Made by a program: the position numbers and the translations under genes. A model generated the notes under the pieces. The model made no database searches. It saw only the letters and a program-made list of their open reading frames with translations, and was not told where the DNA came from. From NCBI GenBank assembly GCA_029781135.1, contig JAKOXH010000019.1, forward strand, positions 62,001 through 126,000: a stretch of DNA of 64,000 nucleotides. The letters are read 5' to 3'. Each line of letters begins with the position of its first letter. The first letter of the stretch is position 1. Shown here piece after piece: positions 28,150 to 35,680 of the stretch. Source of the DNA: Planctomycetota bacterium. GTDB lineage: Bacteria > Planctomycetota > Planctomycetia > Pirellulales > Lacipirellulaceae.

Positions 28150-29934
28150 CTAATTTGCTTCCAACTCGGCCGATAGTTCGAGCCATTCCTCTTCCAACTT
28201 CTCAAGCTCGGCGGTAACGCGTGCAAGTTCGGTTTGCAGCCGTTTGGCCTTGGCGGTTTCCGTGACGCTCAGCAATTGGTCACTGAGTGCTCGCTTTTCC
28301 TCGTCCATACGCGAGATCTTGCGTTCCACGGCCTTGAGCTTCTTTTGCGAATCGCGGTCGGCCCGCGCGCGCCCCTTGCGATCTTCCGTCGGATCAGCAG
28401 CCGGCAGGTTGGGCGCAACCGCGGTCCCGTGCGGTGCGCGCAAACCGGAATCGATCTCATTCTGCACGCGATAGACGTACTCGTCGAAATCGCCCGGGTA
28501 GCTCGCCACCCGGCCCGCGCGCACTTCGATCACATGCGTCGCCACCCGATGCATGAAATGCCGATCGTGACTCGTAAAAATCACGGTGCCCGGGTAGCCG
28601 ATAAGCGCTTCGGCAAGTGCTTCGACCGATTCGACGTCAAGGTGGTTGCCGGGCTCATCGAGCACGAGCACGTTGTTGCGCTGAAGCAGCAGGCCGGCCA
28701 TGACGAGGCGTGCCCGCTCACCACCGCTCAACACGCGGATACGTTTTTCCACCATTTCGCCGCTGAACAGCAGGCTACCGGCGACATCCTTGATTTGCTG
28801 CGTCACCGTGCCGGGAGCCGCCTGATATTCGAGATATTCAAGCACCGTCTTCTGTTCGGGTAATGTCGTATAAACATGCTGCGCGTAAACACCGACCTGG
28901 CAACCGAACCCCCACACAACTTCGCCCGCGACCGGGGCGAGCGAACCGCAGACCGTGCGCAGGAACGTCGTCTTGCCCTGGCCATTATCGCCCACGACGC
29001 CGACGCGGGTGCCATGATCCATCTCGACATGCACGTCGCGCGCGACCGTATGATCGGGGTAGCCAATCGCCAGGTGCTTCGTGCGCGCGGCCGGACCTTG
29101 GCGTGGTTCGATTTCGGGAAACCGGAACTTAACGCTGGCCTCCGGCCCCTCGATATGGATTAGCTCCAGCCGCTCGAGTTGCTTGGCCTTGCTCTTAGCC
29201 TGGCTGGCCGTGCTCGCCTTGGCGCGATTCTTCGCGATGAACGTTTCGAGCTGCCGACGTTTGGTGAGTGTGGTGGCATTCACGCGGCGATTGTGCTCGT
29301 GACGTTCTTCCAAGTTCGCGAGATACGCTTCCACATTGCCAGGGTACATCGTGAGCTCACCCCGCGAGAGTTCCAACGTGTGCGTGCAGGTCTTCTTCAA
29401 GAACTCGCGATCGTGAGATACGATCAGGCAGCCGCCGCGGAAATCGCGCAGGAACCATTCGAGCAGCATCTGCGTGCGCAAATCGAGAAAGTTCGTCGGC
29501 TCATCAAGGATCAGCAAATTGGGATCGTGCAGCAACAACGCTGCCAGCTTGGTACGCGTTTGCCAACCGCCCGAAAGCTCGCGAACCGGCCGGTCGAGCA
29601 TGGCATCGGGAAATTGAAATTGCCAGGCGACCTCGCCGCAGCGCCAATCGGGCTGGCCGCTGTCGCGCATCAGAAACTCACGCACTGTCTCCGTCGCCTG
29701 AAACGGATCGTGCTGCCGCACGTAGCCGAGCCGCAAATTCCGGCCGCGAACCACTTCGCCAGCGTCCAACTCTTCCTCACCTAACAGAATTCGGCACACG
29801 GTCGACTTGCCCGCCCCGTTGCGCCCGATGAGACCAATCTTCTGATCGTCGGCCAGCGCGCAGCTTGCCCCATCCAGCAAAGCCTGATGGCCGTACCGTT
29901 TGTGAGCATTAATAAGTTGGAGCACAACAGGCAT
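28150..29934 (-). CDS. ABC-F family ATP-binding protein
   Basis: A 594-residue protein with two ABC ATPase domains and no membrane segment. Domain 1 has Walker A GRNGAGKST (about 37-45), signature LSGGWQ and Walker B LLILDEPTN. Domain 2 has GDNGQGKTT, LSGGERARL and LVLDEPGNHLD. The linker (about 245-290; KNRAKASTASQAKSKAKQLE) is the ABC-F interdomain linker, and a C-terminal coiled coil (about 525-594) is like that of Uup. ABC-F proteins work on ribosomes, relieving stalls or protecting against antibiotics. The second Walker B ends with Gly in place of Thr (DEPGNH). A repeat hairpin stands 11 bases before the start codon, where a ribosome-binding site would be. Confidence 0.92.
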   Translation of the reverse strand: MPVVLQLINAHKRYGHQALLDGASCALADDQKIGLIGRNGAGKSTVCRILLGEEELDAGEVVRGRNLRLGYVRQHDPFQATETVREFLMRDSGQPDWRCGEVAWQFQFPDAMLDRPVRELSGGWQTRTKLAALLLHDPNLLILDEPTNFLDLRTQMLLEWFLRDFRGGCLIVSHDREFLKKTCTHTLELSRGELTMYPGNVEAYLANLEERHEHNRRVNATTLTKRRQLETFIAKNRAKASTASQAKSKAKQLERLELIHIEGPEASVKFRFPEIEPRQGPAARTKHLAIGYPDHTVARDVHVEMDHGTRVGVVGDNGQGKTTFLRTVCGSLAPVAGEVVWGFGCQVGVYAQHVYTTLPEQKTVLEYLEYQAAPGTVTQQIKDVAGSLLFSGEMVEKRIRVLSGGERARLVMAGLLLQRNNVLVLDEPGNHLDVESVEALAEALIGYPGTVIFTSHDRHFMHRVATHVIEVRAGRVASYPGDFDEYVYRVQNEIDSGLRAPHGTAVAPNLPAADPTEDRKGRARADRDSQKKLKAVERKISRMDEEKRALSDQLLSVTETAKAKRLQTELARVTAELEKLEEEWLELSAELEAN

Positions 29935-29940
29935 GGTACA

Positions 29941-29962
29941 TAGCCCGGCCGTCTCGGCCGAG
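29941..29962. repeat. Single-arm hairpin TAGCCCGGCCG
   Basis: CGGCCG-TCT-CGGCCG with the flank TAGCC, 29946-29960, just upstream of the ABC-F start codon (29934). A similar arm in the other orientation is at 34020-34042. Confidence 0.75.
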
Positions 29963-29995
29963 CGTCATTGTTGCGATCGGTGTCGCCAATGGTTT

Positions 29996-30066
29996 GTGGG
30001 AGGCCTCTCTGAGGCCGATGGTGTATTGCATTGGATCGCGTCATCGGCGTCGGAGACGCCTCCCAC
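29996..30066. repeat. 71-base palindromic element GTGGGAGGC, copy 1
   Basis: The ends GTGGGAGGC and GCCTCCCAC pair. The left arm folds as GGCCTC-TCT-GAGGCC, the right arm as GGCGTC-GGA-GACGCC, and the inner flanks CCGATG and CATCGG also pair. The reverse complement of 48780-48850 is the same element with the same arm order and length. Nothing coding was recognised in 29935-30147. Confidence 0.9.
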
Positions 30067-30121
30067 AGGTGCACTTATCAATAGTCAAATGCAGGTCGTT
30101 AATTAATGAAATTGGATTCGT

Positions 30122-30142
30122 CGACCCGAGACGGGTCGGCTA
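30122..30142. repeat. Single-arm hairpin CGACCCG-AGA-CGGGTCG
   Basis: Seven base pairs around AGA with the flank GCTA. The same arm recurs at 33850-33870 (loop TAT) and 49918-49939. It lies six bases after the lnt stop. Confidence 0.75.
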
Positions 30143-30147
30143 TTTAC

Positions 30148-31902
30148 TTATTCGCTTGGCGGCGGTAGCGTGCGATGCCGCAGCGCCCTTCGGTAACGCC
30201 ATTCAACAATAATCGCCGTGAGGCAACAAGCCAAACACAAAGCGGCAAACCAATCGCCGAATTGTACGTACCAACTGGGCAAATATCCCGGCTCGATGTC
30301 GGCTAGGAGAAACTCGGCCGTTTGCTTGCCACCTCGAGCACGCACGCGACCAACACGATCGATCGATGCCGAAATACCACCGTTGGCCGCCACCACGAGC
30401 GGCGTCCGCGTTTCAACGGCGCGGAACACGTCACACGCGAGGTGCATATCCAATTCGCTGGAGCCCCAATACCAGGCGTCGTTCGTCAAGTTCACCAGGG
30501 CCACCGGCGCATTGCCGCTGCGCTCGAGCGTGGCGACCTGCCGCCGAATCACATGGGGAATGGCCGTCTCGTAGCAAATGTTGGGCGAAAAGCAATACGT
30601 GGCCCGCAGCCAGAGTGCAGCCGGTTTGTCGCCCGGCTCGATGCCGCCCGTAAGCGGCGTGAGCCGGTAGAGATACGGAATCCAAGTCGCGAACGGAATG
30701 TACTCGCCAAACATCACGCGATGCATCTTGTCGTAGGTGCCGACGATCGTGCCCTCGCGATCGACAAGTGCCGCCGAATTGTAAGCCTGCACCGTGGGTG
30801 CATCCGAACCCGAATGTTCGTCCGCAACCACGTGATAGCGATCAACACCGACCAGCAGCGGCACCCCCAAATGTTTGGCAAGTGCGGCCAAATTTTGCCG
30901 GTCGCCGGCAACAATATCCTCGGTCGTCGCAGGAACATTCGGCGGCAGCTTGAATCCCGGATCAAAACTGCGGAGCGGTTTGCGATACATCGTCTCCGGC
31001 CAGACAACCAGGTCCGCCGGATGACCGTCGCCTGTGTGCTTGGCCGCTGCGATCGCCTCTTCCGATAGCCGAATGTAATCGCGCATGATCTGGTCTTCGC
31101 GGCTCGGGTCCTGCTTCCATTCCGCCAAACTGTTGCCCTGAATCAGCGCGACGCGCGGACCACGTTCGAATTTGCTATCGGCAAACTCGGCATGCTGACC
31201 GAGACGCCAATGTCCATACGCCAGCGTGGCGCCGATGGCAACGACTGCCGGCATGGACGCGCCCGCTATTCGCAGCACTTTGGAATGTTGTCGAGTGACT
31301 TTCACCGACGGACAAAACGACTGAATCCGCAAGCCGCAATCCGCAATCCGCAATCCCTCCGCAATACACGCGGCCACGAGCATGATGAGAAAATCCACGC
31401 CGTACTCGCCGACAAGATCGCTGATCTGGATGAGCGTGAGCGAATTCACCTGAGTGTGGGCGATCGATGCCATCAGGAACCCAGTCAACAAATAGGCGCG
31501 GGCTAGCTCCAAACCAGTCCAAACCACGGGCGCCGCCAGCCACAGCGGAAACGCGAAGCGAAACATGACCGCGCGGGTAATCGCCACAAATGCAGGCAAA
31601 TAGACCGCCAAATAGGCAGATAGCGCCAGCCAACCAAGCCACGTAAGCAGCGGGTAGGGCCAACACAGCCAATAAATCGCGAGCAGCCAGAAAACAAAAC
31701 CGGCGAAATATAGCGCGCGATAGGGCCGCCGCCCCGGCAATTCATCGGCCTGAACAAGCAGTAGGCACGGCACTGGGGCAATCCATGCCAACCAGCTCAG
31801 CGCGAGTGGCGGCTGAGCAGCCCACATCAACAGGCTACCGACCAAGGCAATGGCAAACGTGCTGCGATACCACGCGCGCGGCGTGACGGCCGTGGAATTC
31901 AT
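30148..31902 (-). CDS. lnt: Apolipoprotein N-acyltransferase
   Basis: A 584-residue integral membrane enzyme that adds the third acyl chain to lipoproteins in the inner membrane. About seven N-terminal membrane helices (to residue 220) and a C-terminal one (about 555-575) flank a nitrilase-like domain. The catalytic triad is visible: Glu303 (VVWPETM), Lys392 (YDKMHRVMFGEYIPF) and Cys443 (NICYETAIPH). E. coli Lnt is 512 residues; the extra length lies mostly between helices and catalytic domain. The ATG overlaps the stop of the upstream lipoprotein gene by four bases, so the two are probably co-translated. Confidence 0.94.
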   Translation of the reverse strand: MNSTAVTPRAWYRSTFAIALVGSLLMWAAQPPLALSWLAWIAPVPCLLLVQADELPGRRPYRALYFAGFVFWLLAIYWLCWPYPLLTWLGWLALSAYLAVYLPAFVAITRAVMFRFAFPLWLAAPVVWTGLELARAYLLTGFLMASIAHTQVNSLTLIQISDLVGEYGVDFLIMLVAACIAEGLRIADCGLRIQSFCPSVKVTRQHSKVLRIAGASMPAVVAIGATLAYGHWRLGQHAEFADSKFERGPRVALIQGNSLAEWKQDPSREDQIMRDYIRLSEEAIAAAKHTGDGHPADLVVWPETMYRKPLRSFDPGFKLPPNVPATTEDIVAGDRQNLAALAKHLGVPLLVGVDRYHVVADEHSGSDAPTVQAYNSAALVDREGTIVGTYDKMHRVMFGEYIPFATWIPYLYRLTPLTGGIEPGDKPAALWLRATYCFSPNICYETAIPHVIRRQVATLERSGNAPVALVNLTNDAWYWGSSELDMHLACDVFRAVETRTPLVVAANGGISASIDRVGRVRARGGKQTAEFLLADIEPGYLPSWYVQFGDWFAALCLACCLTAIIVEWRYRRALRHRTLPPPSE

Positions 31903-33074
31903 CGACTGCCCTGCCCCGCTGGGCCTTTCAAGTATTCATGAACATCCGAGTGCATCTTTTGTACGGCAAGCCGCACATCGCTCGCGGGCAGTTGCCGATC
32001 GAGCACATCCACCAACGGCTTCCACAAATCGCCGGGCAACTTGGCGCGCGGCGCGGCATCGGAAACGGCGTCGGCAATCGATGCTCCTTCCGCCGATCCC
32101 GGAGCGTAGAGCAAGAGCAAGAAGTTGGACTTGATGGCAACTTCGAACAGCGCGGCCGTTTCCAGGCCGTGTTGTTTGGTAAGTTCGCGGCCAATCCGCT
32201 GGCCATCGACCAGCAGGTAGTTCATAACTTGTTTGGACGCCGGATTGGTTTCCGAAGTTGCCGCGGGAGCCGGCAGTTCCGCAACCGTTACCCCCAATTG
32301 CTTGGCGGCCGTCTGCGCCTGAGAAAACCAGGCCGGCACTTTTTCCTTCGCCACCCCGCGATCGTGCGCCAACGCGGCCAGGCTCAGGCCACTGCCCAAC
32401 TGCCACGCCGCTAAACGAATATTCGCGGGGCTCGTTGGCGAAGGCGATTTATTTGCGGGGCTGATCGGCGAAGGTGATTCTGCGGATTTCGAAGTCACAA
32501 CTTCGGCGGATTTGGGCACTGGCGGCATGGTTGTCGCCGGTTCCGGCGATTGTGATTCAGTGGACTTAGCTGGTGATGAAGAGGCAATTGTTGGAGAGTG
32601 GCTGGCGGCGGCGTTCGGGAGCGTTGGTACCGACGCAACCGGCGGAGCGGGCGCTGCCGGCGGCACATCCGACGGCGGCGACTTTTGCTCGTTGGATGGC
32701 GGTACGGCCGGCGTCGCTGGCGGTTTCTTCGTAGTGGGAGACGGCGTGATCGCGTAGCGGTCATCCACCGGGGGAGTGGTTGCGGGTGCGATGGCGGGAG
32801 CGGGCGTCACCACTTCCGGCGCGGCGGGCGCAGCCGCTGAATTGGTCGCCGGGGCGGTGTTAAGTGGCGGAACGTTTGGTACTGCCGGTTCCGCGGCGTT
32901 CGCCGGCACGTTTTCGACCGGTTTGCTGTCCGTTGTTGCGGCCGTCGTCGCTGGCGGCGGCGAAGGCGTCCCCGTGTACTCGATCTTTTCCCAGCAGCCC
33001 ACACACGACGCGGCAAGCAGCAGCAAGCTGCCTCGTGATAAGATGACAAATTGTTGGGGCCAACGCATATCCAT
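31899..33074 (-). CDS. Proline-rich lipoprotein of unknown function
   Basis: A 391-residue protein starting at 33074 (or Met3 at 33068). The hydrophobic signal FVILSRGSLLLLAASCVGCW has a lipobox-like end. Residues about 35-235 are a low-complexity Pro/Ala/Ser/Thr linker. A conserved-looking C-terminal domain (about 240-391) begins RLAAWQLGSGLSLAALAHDR and has no recognised enzyme motif. It overlaps lnt by four bases. The frame continues upstream of 33074, but that part is antisense to the divergent membrane-protein gene and is not real. Only 22 bases separate the two divergent start codons. It could be a surface or periplasmic lipoprotein matured by the enzyme encoded next to it. Confidence 0.7.
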   Translation of the reverse strand: MDMRWPQQFVILSRGSLLLLAASCVGCWEKIEYTGTPSPPPATTAATTDSKPVENVPANAAEPAVPNVPPLNTAPATNSAAAPAAPEVVTPAPAIAPATTPPVDDRYAITPSPTTKKPPATPAVPPSNEQKSPPSDVPPAAPAPPVASVPTLPNAAASHSPTIASSSPAKSTESQSPEPATTMPPVPKSAEVVTSKSAESPSPISPANKSPSPTSPANIRLAAWQLGSGLSLAALAHDRGVAKEKVPAWFSQAQTAAKQLGVTVAELPAPAATSETNPASKQVMNYLLVDGQRIGRELTKQHGLETAALFEVAIKSNFLLLLYAPGSAEGASIADAVSDAAPRAKLPGDLWKPLVDVLDRQLPASDVRLAVQKMHSDVHEYLKGPAGQGSR

Positions 33075-33096
33075 ATTGTATGGACCTGCCGAAACA

Positions 33097-33678
33097 ATGA
33101 AACGCCAACCGCAGTATCTGTTTTTCGCAGCAACTTTGGCTTTCTGCTGGCTGGCGATGCAAGCAGTCCATGAAATCGGGCATATGAGCGCTGCCCTGTT
33201 GAGCGGCGGACATGTCGTGCGCGTGATCCTGCATCCGGCGACCTTCTCATATACCCAGTTAAGCCGAAACCCACATCCCAACTTGGTCACGTGGATGGGG
33301 CCGATCATCGGAACCATAGTGCCGATTGCTCTGTTGCTACTTGCGCGCGCACTGCGCTGGCGTGGCTGGTATGTGTTTCGATTTTTCGCTGGCTTCTGCT
33401 TCATCGCCAATGGCGTGTACATCGCCTTCGGTTCATTGGGGAACATCGGGGATGCGGGAGATCTGCTGCGTCACGGATCGCCTATATATTTGCTTTGGAT
33501 GTTCGGTGCGATTACGATTCCCATAGGCTTATGGTTGTGGAACGGGCTCGAGCCACACTTTGGTCTAGGACCAAACGCGAGCACGCCTGACCCAATGGTA
33601 TGCTATGTGGTCACGGCGTTGCTGGTAATTGTCGTGTTGTTGGAACTACTTTTGAGCACTCGTGAAGTCGTTGCTTAG
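33097..33678 (+). CDS. M50-like zinc metalloprotease membrane protein
   Basis: A 193-residue membrane protein with about five hydrophobic helices. The first helix carries AMQAVHEIGHMSAALLSGGH, an HEIGH motif in the position seen in M50 (site-2-protease) families. The usual second motif with Asp in a later helix is not obvious, although NPHPNLVTWMGPIIGTIVPI is reminiscent of the conserved Asn/Pro-Gly region. It may therefore be an inactive or divergent member. The start at 33097 has no strong ribosome-binding site. The next plus-strand frame (45 codons, 33700) starts 21 bases after the stop. Confidence 0.7.
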   Translation: MKRQPQYLFFAATLAFCWLAMQAVHEIGHMSAALLSGGHVVRVILHPATFSYTQLSRNPHPNLVTWMGPIIGTIVPIALLLLARALRWRGWYVFRFFAGFCFIANGVYIAFGSLGNIGDAGDLLRHGSPIYLLWMFGAITIPIGLWLWNGLEPHFGLGPNASTPDPMVCYVVTALLVIVVLLELLLSTREVVA

Positions 33679-33699
33679 TGCCTTCCGATGGAGAAGAAC

Positions 33700-33837
33700 A
33701 TGTCTCACTCACAAAAGCCTATTGGGCGGAAACCGGCGACCAAATTCGCGCATCTGCGAAAAAAAATGGACCAAAGCAAAATGCGGGCGAACGCGAAAAT
33801 CACGGCCCAACACGTCCGCAAGAGCGGCAACCGGTAA
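33700..33837 (+). CDS. Small basic protein, unknown function
   Basis: A 45-residue frame (MSHSQKPIGRKPATKFAHLR and onward, ending HVRKSGNR) with GGAGAAG six bases before the ATG. About a third of the residues are Lys, Arg or His and there is no membrane stretch. It follows the M50-like gene by 21 bases on the same strand, so co-transcription is likely. The good ribosome-binding site and composition favour a real gene. Confidence 0.55.
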   Translation: MSHSQKPIGRKPATKFAHLRKKMDQSKMRANAKITAQHVRKSGNR

Positions 33838-33849
33838 CGGCCGCATATA

Positions 33850-33870
33850 GCCGACCCGTATCGGGTCGGC
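33850..33870. repeat. Single-arm hairpin GCCGACCCG
   Basis: GCCGACCCG-TAT-CGGGTCGGC, nine perfect base pairs, 12 bases after the stop of the 45-residue gene. Confidence 0.8.
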
Positions 33871-33919
33871 GTTAATCGCGACCAAGTTTCTCCACTTCCG
33901 CCTCAATCGCCCCTTTGGG

Positions 33920-33996
33920 TGCCATGGCCACTGCTCGGAGTGGCCATGCTGGCGTGCACGAAGACCGCCTGCCCACGCCAAGCCGTGGGCATGGCA
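33920..33996. repeat. Two-arm palindrome with covarying stems
   Basis: The left arm is GGCCACT-GCTCGG-AGTGGCC. The reverse complement of the right arm is GCCCACG-GCTTGG-CGTGGGC. The flanks TGCCAT and ATGGCA pair. The stems differ by a G-C to C-G and a T-A to G-C exchange, each keeping the local pairing. Confidence 0.88.
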
Positions 33997-34019
33997 CGCT
34001 GGCTTGGGCCGTTCACTCG

Positions 34020-34042
34020 CCCGGCCGAGACGGCCGAGCTAT
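34020..34042. repeat. Single-arm hairpin CGGCCG-AGA-CGGCCG
   Basis: The reverse-orientation counterpart of 29941-29962, including the TATAGCTC-like flank. It lies 15 bases past the decarboxylase stop. Confidence 0.72.
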
Positions 34043-34056
34043 ATTGGTTGCGCGAA

Positions 34057-35613
34057 CTACCGCAGCAGTTCTCGCCCGCGCCGCCGCAGGCAGTCCATGA
34101 TCCCGCGCATGTCGTCGGGCGTTGTCAGCGGGTTCATGATCGTCGTTCGCAACACTGGCCGGCCATCGATTTTGCTTTGCACCAAGTAGTACTCGCCCGA
34201 CTCGATCACCCGCCGCCGCAATTGCAGCTGAAACGTGTCGAATTCAGCCTGCGGTGCATCACGCAACGCTGCTGGCCGAAAACGGAATGCCACGATATTG
34301 CACTGCGGCTCGTGCAGCGGCTCGAAATCCTCTGCCGCCACAAGCATCTCGTAAAACTGTCGGGCGGTATCGATCGTGACCTCGACCATGTCGGCAAATA
34401 TCTGCGGGCCAAGCAGCGACCACACTCCCCACACACCGAACGCCGCAGCTCGCTTCGTGCATTCGAGGTTCGCCACGCCGCTATCATACTCGGCCAACTC
34501 CGGCACGAGCGGATCGAACAAGTACGGCGCATCCTGATGAAACGCCGCGATACGATGTGCCGGATTGCGGTAAAACAGCATCGCGCACAACGCCGGCATG
34601 AACATCATCTTGTGGGCATCGCACACAACTGTGTCAGCGTGTTCAAGACCAGCTACCAGTTGTCGATATCGCGGGCTAAACGCGAGCGCCCCACCATGCG
34701 CCGCATCGACGTGCAGCCAAACACCATGCCGCTGGCAAACGTCCACAATTTCTGGAACCGGATCGAACGCCCCAATCGGCGTGGCACACGCCGCGGCCGA
34801 AACGGCGATAATTGGCACGGCGCGTGACCTTAAGTCTTTAAGCGTTGCCTCGAGCCGGTTCGGATCCATGCGGCGACGATCATCGAGTGCTGCCGGCACG
34901 ATTTGATCGGTCCCCAGTCCCAAAATGCCAGCCGATCGCGTGACGGAATAGTGCGCATCGGCGTGAGCAACCAGTACTGGTGCCGGCGCACAGCCGCTCA
35001 GCCCCGCACTCCAGGAATTGCCGATTGAAACGTTCCTGGCCGCCAGCAGGCCGGTAAGATTGGCGAGCGTTCCACCCGATGTCACCAGCCCCGCAAACGT
35101 GCCGGCTGTAAAGCCCAATTGCTCGCCCACCGCATCGACAACCGCATGTTCCACCGCCGTTGCCCAGGGGCCCATCTCGTAAATCGCCATCACCTGGTTG
35201 GTCACACTGCCGACCAAGTCGAATAAGCCGGCCAGCGGCACCGGTGCCGGAACTTGGTGGCCAACGTAGCGCGGATGATGGAGGTTCTGACCGCGCGCCA
35301 AGATTTCGCGAGTAACATCGTTAAATCGAGCAACAACGGTGGGTATCATGTCCACCGAAATAGCCGATGCCGAATCCTCCCCAGGCCCCTCCCCAAAAGG
35401 GAGGGGCGGCGAGTTCAAAAATCCTCGTGACTCACGTACCAACTCCTTCGGAGGCCGCCAATTCAAGACGTTCGTCCGCCGCGATTGGACATTCCGCAGG
35501 TGGTCCGCCAGCGTTTCCACGAGCGTCTTTCCCGCGGACTCCAAGGCGGCAGGATCGTACGCCGCGGCAATGCGTGCGCGGGCAGCGGCAAGGTCTTGAG
35601 TGGAAGCGGACAT
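34057..35613 (-). CDS. PLP-dependent group II decarboxylase
   Basis: A 518-residue pyridoxal-phosphate enzyme of the aromatic amino acid / glutamate decarboxylase group. TSGGTLANLTGL (about 178-189) binds phosphate, His221 (AHADAHYSV) stacks on the cofactor, Asp303 is in HVDAAHGG and the Schiff-base Lys335 is in CDAHKMMFMP. The amino acid substrate cannot be told. The start at 35613 has AAGAGAGA upstream. Residues about 67-79 (NSPPLPFGEGPGE) are unlike the family: they are encoded by a hairpin repeat (35385-35407) that has entered the gene in frame. The insert lies in the N-terminal arm before the cofactor domain, where it may be tolerated. Confidence 0.88.
   Translation of the reverse strand: MSASTQDLAAARARIAAAYDPAALESAGKTLVETLADHLRNVQSRRTNVLNWRPPKELVRESRGFLNSPPLPFGEGPGEDSASAISVDMIPTVVARFNDVTREILARGQNLHHPRYVGHQVPAPVPLAGLFDLVGSVTNQVMAIYEMGPWATAVEHAVVDAVGEQLGFTAGTFAGLVTSGGTLANLTGLLAARNVSIGNSWSAGLSGCAPAPVLVAHADAHYSVTRSAGILGLGTDQIVPAALDDRRRMDPNRLEATLKDLRSRAVPIIAVSAAACATPIGAFDPVPEIVDVCQRHGVWLHVDAAHGGALAFSPRYRQLVAGLEHADTVVCDAHKMMFMPALCAMLFYRNPAHRIAAFHQDAPYLFDPLVPELAEYDSGVANLECTKRAAAFGVWGVWSLLGPQIFADMVEVTIDTARQFYEMLVAAEDFEPLHEPQCNIVAFRFRPAALRDAPQAEFDTFQLQLRRRVIESGEYYLVQSKIDGRPVLRTTIMNPLTTPDDMRGIMDCLRRRGRELLR
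35385..35407. repeat. Hairpin repeat inside the decarboxylase coding sequence
   Basis: GCCCCTCCC-CAAAA-GGGAGGGGC, nine perfect base pairs. Together with the flank (minus-strand CTGGGGAGG) it has the same layout as the intergenic element at 48687-48721, a C/T stem, a G/A stem and a trailing GGGGTGAGG. Confidence 0.8.
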
Positions 35614-35680
35614 TCTCTCTTGTTGGCCAGTCTCTAACACCTAGATTCGGCCTGGCGGCCGACGCTAAACTGTCGGCGCG

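Noticed and set aside
32776..33096. N-terminal extension of the M50-like protein
   Set aside because: The bases encode the Pro-rich lipoprotein on the other strand, and the extension is the Gly/Ala/Val-rich mirror of that linker.
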